Origin: Bryobacteraceae bacterium | Lineage (GTDB): Bacteria > Acidobacteriota > Terriglobia > Bryobacterales > Bryobacteraceae | DNA: 64,000 bases | Direction of reading: 5' to 3' | Assembly: GCA_030041495.1 (NCBI GenBank) | Contig: JASHNT010000083.1 | Location: 1-64,000 of the forward strand | In this document: piece by piece, positions 60,178 through 64,000 of the stretch | Numbering within the stretch: the stretch's first letter is position 1 | Layout: the number at the start of each line of letters is the position of its first letter | The notes under the pieces: model-generated | The model's database searches: none | The model's input: only the letters and a program-made list of their open reading frames with translations | What the model was told of the DNA's origin: nothing | Program-made: the position numbers and the translations under genes

Positions 60178-61758
60178 ATGAAAAATTCGTTAATTCTCCT
60201 GGCCGCTCTGGCGAGCATTGCGTCCGCCCAGCAGTCTGTCGCCCAACCGGCACCGAACCCCGCGTTCGAAGCCGCCGATATCCACGCGAGCGCTAAGGTC
60301 ACCAACCCCGGTATGCGCGGCCCGATCGTCCGCGGCGAGCGCTACGAGGTCAAGGACGCCACCCTGCTCGATCTGATCGCCGCGGCTTACGGCGTGCAGC
60401 GGGACAGTGTGCAGGGCGGGCCAAGTTGGCTTGATTCCGGCCGTTTCGACATCCTCGCAAAAGTCCCCGCCGGAGCGACTTCCGCCGGATCCAAGCAGAT
60501 GCTGCAGGCGCTGCTGGAGGATCGCTTCAAGCTGGTGGCGCACAATGACACGCGCCAACTTCCGGCTTACTCGCTCACCGTCGGCAAGGGCAAGCCCAAA
60601 CTCAAGGAAGCCTCCGGGCAAGGCGCTCCAGGATGCGATCGGAAAGGCAACAATGAAGACGCCTACGTTGAGATGAGCTGCCATAACGAAACCATGGAGA
60701 TGTTGGCGCAGCTCATTCGCGGCGTCGAGGTCCCCGCCGAGCTGCAGACCATTCCCGTGGTCGACTCTACCAAGCTGGAGGGCGCCTGGGATTTCGATTT
60801 CAAGTGGACCTCCCGCCAGCAGCGCGCTCTCGGCGATGCCGGGCAACGGATCCCCCTCACCGAGGCATTGGACAAACAGTTAGGACTGAAGCTGGAATCG
60901 GGCAAGACGCCTCTGCCCGTCCTTGTGGTTGATAGCGTCAACGAAAAGCCGACTGAGAACGCTCCGGACGTCGCCGCCAAGCTCCCGCCGCCGCTGCCGG
61001 CAACCTTTGAAGTCGCGGAAATCCGGCCCAGCCGCCCGGACGCGACCTTGGAGGCCAATTTTTCCAACGGACGCCTGGACGCTCAAGCGATCCCTCTGAG
61101 AGAGTTGCTCAAGGCCGCCTGGAACATCAATAGCGACGATCTCATCGCCAACGTTCCCAAGTTCGCCGACTCCGCCAAATTCGACATTGTGGCCAAGGTC
61201 TCTACCGATCCCAAAATCGCCGCCGAGGTCGACGATGACACACTGCTGGCCATGGTGCGCGCGCTGCTGGTGGAACGGTTCAAGCTAGCCACGCATATGG
61301 AGGATCGCCAGGTTCAGGCTTACGTCCTCAGCGCCGCGAAACCCAAACTTCTGAAGGCCAATCCCAACAATCGCACGGAATGCAAGGAAGGCCCCGGCGC
61401 GGACGGCAAGGACCCGCGCATCGCCAATCCGCAGCTCAACCGGTTGTTCACCTGCTACAACATGACCATGGCGCAGTTCGCGGAGATACTTCCCAACCGC
61501 ATGCCCGGCTACGTGCAAACGCAGGTGCGCGATGAGACCGGCCTCACGGACGCCTACGATTTCACCCTGAGCTTCAGCGGCGTGAACATCCTCCGCAACC
61601 TGACTAACCGGAACCCTAACTCGCCGGCGGAGCCTTCCGCGGCGCTTTCGCTCCAGGAGGCGATCAACAAGCAAATGGGGCTGAAGCTGGAGCTGCAGAA
61701 GCGTACCGCGCAAGTGCTGGTGGTGGATCACATGGAAGAGAAGCCAGTGGACAATTAG
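60178..61758 (+). CDS. TIGR03435 family exported protein, two tandem domains
   Basis: 526 residues; GGAGGAGGGTGA lies upstream of ATG 60178. A signal peptide (ILLAALASIASAQQ) is followed by two copies of the Solibacter-type domain. The first (about 28-255) starts FEAADIHASAKV, the second (about 275-520) starts FEVAEIRPSRPD. Each has FDI-AKV, DRFKLV/ERFKLA, YSLTVGKGKPKLK/YVLSAAKPKLLK, DxDF and LGLKLE near the end. Function is unknown; members are numerous in Acidobacteria. Confidence 0.9.
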   Translation: MKNSLILLAALASIASAQQSVAQPAPNPAFEAADIHASAKVTNPGMRGPIVRGERYEVKDATLLDLIAAAYGVQRDSVQGGPSWLDSGRFDILAKVPAGATSAGSKQMLQALLEDRFKLVAHNDTRQLPAYSLTVGKGKPKLKEASGQGAPGCDRKGNNEDAYVEMSCHNETMEMLAQLIRGVEVPAELQTIPVVDSTKLEGAWDFDFKWTSRQQRALGDAGQRIPLTEALDKQLGLKLESGKTPLPVLVVDSVNEKPTENAPDVAAKLPPPLPATFEVAEIRPSRPDATLEANFSNGRLDAQAIPLRELLKAAWNINSDDLIANVPKFADSAKFDIVAKVSTDPKIAAEVDDDTLLAMVRALLVERFKLATHMEDRQVQAYVLSAAKPKLLKANPNNRTECKEGPGADGKDPRIANPQLNRLFTCYNMTMAQFAEILPNRMPGYVQTQVRDETGLTDAYDFTLSFSGVNILRNLTNRNPNSPAEPSAALSLQEAINKQMGLKLELQKRTAQVLVVDHMEEKPVDN

Positions 61759-62178
61759 CGCTACGCGCGGTGCTTCCACGAGCTCTTAACGCGCAGTAGC
61801 CACCGTGTAGGTCGCGCGGAGAGAACTACGCCCGTCCGGGAGGCTCCGTCCTTAGCCAGCCTTCCGGTAATCTATTGAGAAGGTGAGGACACCGAAAGAC
61901 ACATGCCAAACCGGCCGATGAGGACCCAGTGAAGGCCAAGTGGCGTCGTATCGAACCGTCCCCGGCCCTCTTCCCCGAGATGGACGAGAATCCGTGGGGC
62001 ACCGGACGGGGAAAGGAGGCGGCGCACGAGGTAAGTGGCCTCACAACGCTGGAGTTGTGCGCCGGGGCGCGGACCAACTGGATTTGTCACCTCGACGAAA
62101 ACGCGCGAGCAGAGTGTCACTGAGCGCGTGCGACTCCGATCCGTGATTCGCCGTTGTATACTGCACTTGTCGAGTCTT
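61759..62178. other. 420-base intergenic region, no gene recognised
   Basis: Short frames on both strands show no recognisable family. TATACT at 62157-62162 is a good -10 candidate for the gene starting at 62179, giving an expected leader of about ten bases. Confidence 0.4.
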
Positions 62179-64000
62179 ATGACTCTTCAAGTCACGCGAA
62201 CGTCGATACTTACGGCGGCTCTGACGGCTGCCCTGCTGCACGCCCAGAGCGCCCCGCAGAAGCCCGTCACCCCGCGCCAGCTCTTCGATACCTATTGCAT
62301 CGATTGCCACGATCACGAAGCTCCCGCATCGGGGCTCGCCCTCGATACTCTGGATCTTTCCAAACCCGGCGCCAACGCCGCCACCATCGAAAAGGTGATC
62401 GTCAAGTTGCGCACCGAAGCGATGCCGCCGCAGGGCAATCCACGGCCCGATAAGGCGGCGTATAACTCGGTCGCCAAGCAGCTTGAAGACGCCGTCGATC
62501 AAGCCTGGGCCGCGCATCCCAACCCCGGCCGCATCGGCGCGGTGCAGCGCCTCAATCGAACCGAATACAACAACGCCATTCGCGATCTGTTCAAGCTGGA
62601 CCTGGACGTAACGCCTCTGCTTCCCGGCGATGACACGGCCGACGGCAGCTTCGACAACTTCGCCGACACTCTTTCTATCTCCACCGCGCACCTGGAGCGT
62701 TACATGTCCGTGGCTCGCCAGGTGACTCGCCTGGCCGTGGGACTTCCCCCCGCCAAGCCAAGTTCCGAACGCTTCGAAATCCCGCTGCACGTGCTGCAGG
62801 AAGACCGCATGAGTGAGGATCTCCCCTTCGGCTCGCGCGGCGGCATGGCGATTCATTACGATTTTCCCGTTGACGGCGAATATCTGATCCACGTCCGCCT
62901 CCAGCGCCAGTATCAGGATTACCTCAAAGGGATGGGCTGGCCACAGCAGCTCGAAATCCGGCTCGACGGAAAATTGCTGAAGCGCTTCACCGTCGGCGGC
63001 GCAGGCAAGGGCCGTCCCGCGGCCTCCAGCTACGCCGGCGATGGCGAACCCGGATTCGCGGGCGATCCCGAATGGGAAACCTATATGCAGCTCACCGGCG
63101 ATGCGGGACTCGAAGTGCGGGTCCCAGTGAAAGCCGGCTCGCGTGTGGTCGGCGTCGACTTCGTACGGCAGGAATGGGAGCCCGAAGGCCTCCCGCAACC
63201 GATGCAGCTCGGCCGCGTGATCTCGAATGACCAGGTCTATTTCGGTTACGCCAACGTCGGCACGGTCGATATCGGCGGGCCCTACGCAGCGGAGGGCACG
63301 GCGAAAGACACTCCCAGCCGGCGAGCGATTTTTGTGTGCCAGCCCCCGGCTGTCTCCGAAGAACGCCCGTGCGCGGCGACCATCCTCGCGCACATGGCTC
63401 GCCTCGCATATCGAAGGTCTGTTACGAAGCAAGACACCGACACCCTGCTCCAATTTTTCGATCAGGGCCGCAAGGAAGAAGGCAGCTTCGACGCCGGCAT
63501 TCAATTCGCGCTCGAGCGCATGTTAGTCGATCCCGATTTCCTGCTGCGCGTTTATCGCGACCCCGCCTCCGCCACATCCGCCTCCGGTGCGCGCCCTCTC
63601 ACCGATCTCGAGCTCGCCTCGCGCCTGTCGTTCTTCCTCTGGAGCAGCATCCCCGACGATCGCTTGCTGACTCTGGCCGAGCACAATGAGCTCAGCAAGC
63701 CGCAGAATCTCGAAAAAGAAGTCCGCCGCATGTTGGCCGACCCGCGCGCTATGGATTCGTTGGTGGACAACTTCGCCGCGCAGTGGCTGAATCTGCGCCG
63801 CGTGGATGAGGCGGTGGTGGATCCCACCAAGTACCCGAATTACGACGAGAGCCTGCTGAACGCCTTCGTCACCGAGACGCAGATGTTCGTCGCCAGCACC
63901 ATTCGCGAAGACCGCAGCTTGGATGATCTGCTCGACGCCAACTACACTTTCGTCAATGAGCGCCTGGCGCGCCACTACGGCATTCCCGGAGTCTACGGCA
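62179..64000 (+). CDS. DUF1592/DUF1588-type protein with haem c motif, 3' partial
   Basis: At least 607 residues, running off the right edge. A signal peptide (SILTAALTAALLHAQS) is followed by a cytochrome-like segment FDTYCIDCHDHEAPASGLAL (CxxCH at about residue 36). Then come the planctomycete-type DUF1587 region (RIGAVQRLNRTEYNNAIRDL), a carbohydrate-binding-like part (YLIHVRLQRQYQDY) and the DUF1592 region (LTDLELASRLSFFLWSSIPD). These proteins are exported and abundant in Planctomycetes and Acidobacteria; their substrate is unknown. The DUF1588 and DUF1585 parts would lie beyond the edge. Confidence 0.9.
   Translation, partial: MTLQVTRTSILTAALTAALLHAQSAPQKPVTPRQLFDTYCIDCHDHEAPASGLALDTLDLSKPGANAATIEKVIVKLRTEAMPPQGNPRPDKAAYNSVAKQLEDAVDQAWAAHPNPGRIGAVQRLNRTEYNNAIRDLFKLDLDVTPLLPGDDTADGSFDNFADTLSISTAHLERYMSVARQVTRLAVGLPPAKPSSERFEIPLHVLQEDRMSEDLPFGSRGGMAIHYDFPVDGEYLIHVRLQRQYQDYLKGMGWPQQLEIRLDGKLLKRFTVGGAGKGRPAASSYAGDGEPGFAGDPEWETYMQLTGDAGLEVRVPVKAGSRVVGVDFVRQEWEPEGLPQPMQLGRVISNDQVYFGYANVGTVDIGGPYAAEGTAKDTPSRRAIFVCQPPAVSEERPCAATILAHMARLAYRRSVTKQDTDTLLQFFDQGRKEEGSFDAGIQFALERMLVDPDFLLRVYRDPASATSASGARPLTDLELASRLSFFLWSSIPDDRLLTLAEHNELSKPQNLEKEVRRMLADPRAMDSLVDNFAAQWLNLRRVDEAVVDPTKYPNYDESLLNAFVTETQMFVASTIREDRSLDDLLDANYTFVNERLARHYGIPGVYG

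Noticed and set aside
62041-63504. 487-codon minus-strand frame over the DUF1592 gene
   Set aside because: The plus strand has signal peptide, CxxCH and DUF1592 features continuous to the window edge.
1-64000. CRISPR arrays, insertion sequences, prophage genes, rRNA
   Set aside because: No regularly spaced repeats, transposase or phage motifs, or rRNA sequence were seen on either strand.

Overview
The window looks like a chromosomal segment of a Gram-negative, high-GC Acidobacteriota, most likely of the Solibacter/Bryobacter type. I infer this from a TIGR03435-type protein, a DUF1592-type cytochrome protein, several Acidobacteria-style exported proteins of no known function, a futalosine-route menaquinone gene pair, and LpxB (lipid A). 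No phage, insertion sequence or CRISPR array is evident.

Left part (1-16.3 kb): the tail of a HigA-like antitoxin runs into tRNA-Ser(TGA). A long minus-strand block follows, read from right to left: TolC-like channel, EmrA-like adaptor, EmrB-like pump, a cytidylate-kinase-like protein, a type B carboxylesterase and an SMP-30-like beta-propeller protein. Next come a DUF3237 protein, a pseudokinase fused to a TonB-C-like domain, a MacB/FtsX-type ABC permease with its ATPase, a papain-like protease, two envelope proteins, and mqnE with a UbiA prenyltransferase.

Middle part (16.4-25 kb): an aminoglycoside-acetyltransferase-like gene broken by a frameshift, a membrane-anchored MutS-like ATPase, a PpiD/SurA-like chaperone and a DedA protein. 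These are followed by a minus-strand arginase-ddl-S41 protease operon.

Polysaccharide region (25.1-44.5 kb): three very large plus-strand proteins combine GT2, GT4-like and pyruvyltransferase modules with coiled coils. With them are a small exported protein, a GT39-like membrane protein, a NodU-type carbamoyltransferase/DUF5989/SxtJ cassette, and a GT2-methyltransferase fusion. Together they suggest assembly and decoration (pyruvate, carbamoyl, methyl) of a surface glycan. An internally duplicated exported protein lies in between.

Right part (44.5-64 kb): an M1-peptidase-like protein without its zinc ligands, lpxB, a DUF885 peptidase, tyrS, purN-purM, zwf, a small exported helical protein, another GT39-like protein, a PQQ dehydrogenase with two small membrane proteins, two toxin-antitoxin modules (one toxin frameshifted), a TIGR03435 protein and the start of a DUF1592/cytochrome gene.

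The most striking cross-cutting signal is in gene starts. Seven genes have TANNNT exactly six bases before an ATG, GTG or TTG and no Shine-Dalgarno sequence, as expected for leaderless mRNAs. This includes a 22-base divergent gap between the DUF885 gene and tyrS that holds two back-to-back -10 boxes. Several genes are visibly broken or catalytically degenerate: the acetyltransferase, the HigB toxin, a DUF6644-like gene with tandem amber codons, the pseudokinase and the M1 pseudo-peptidase.
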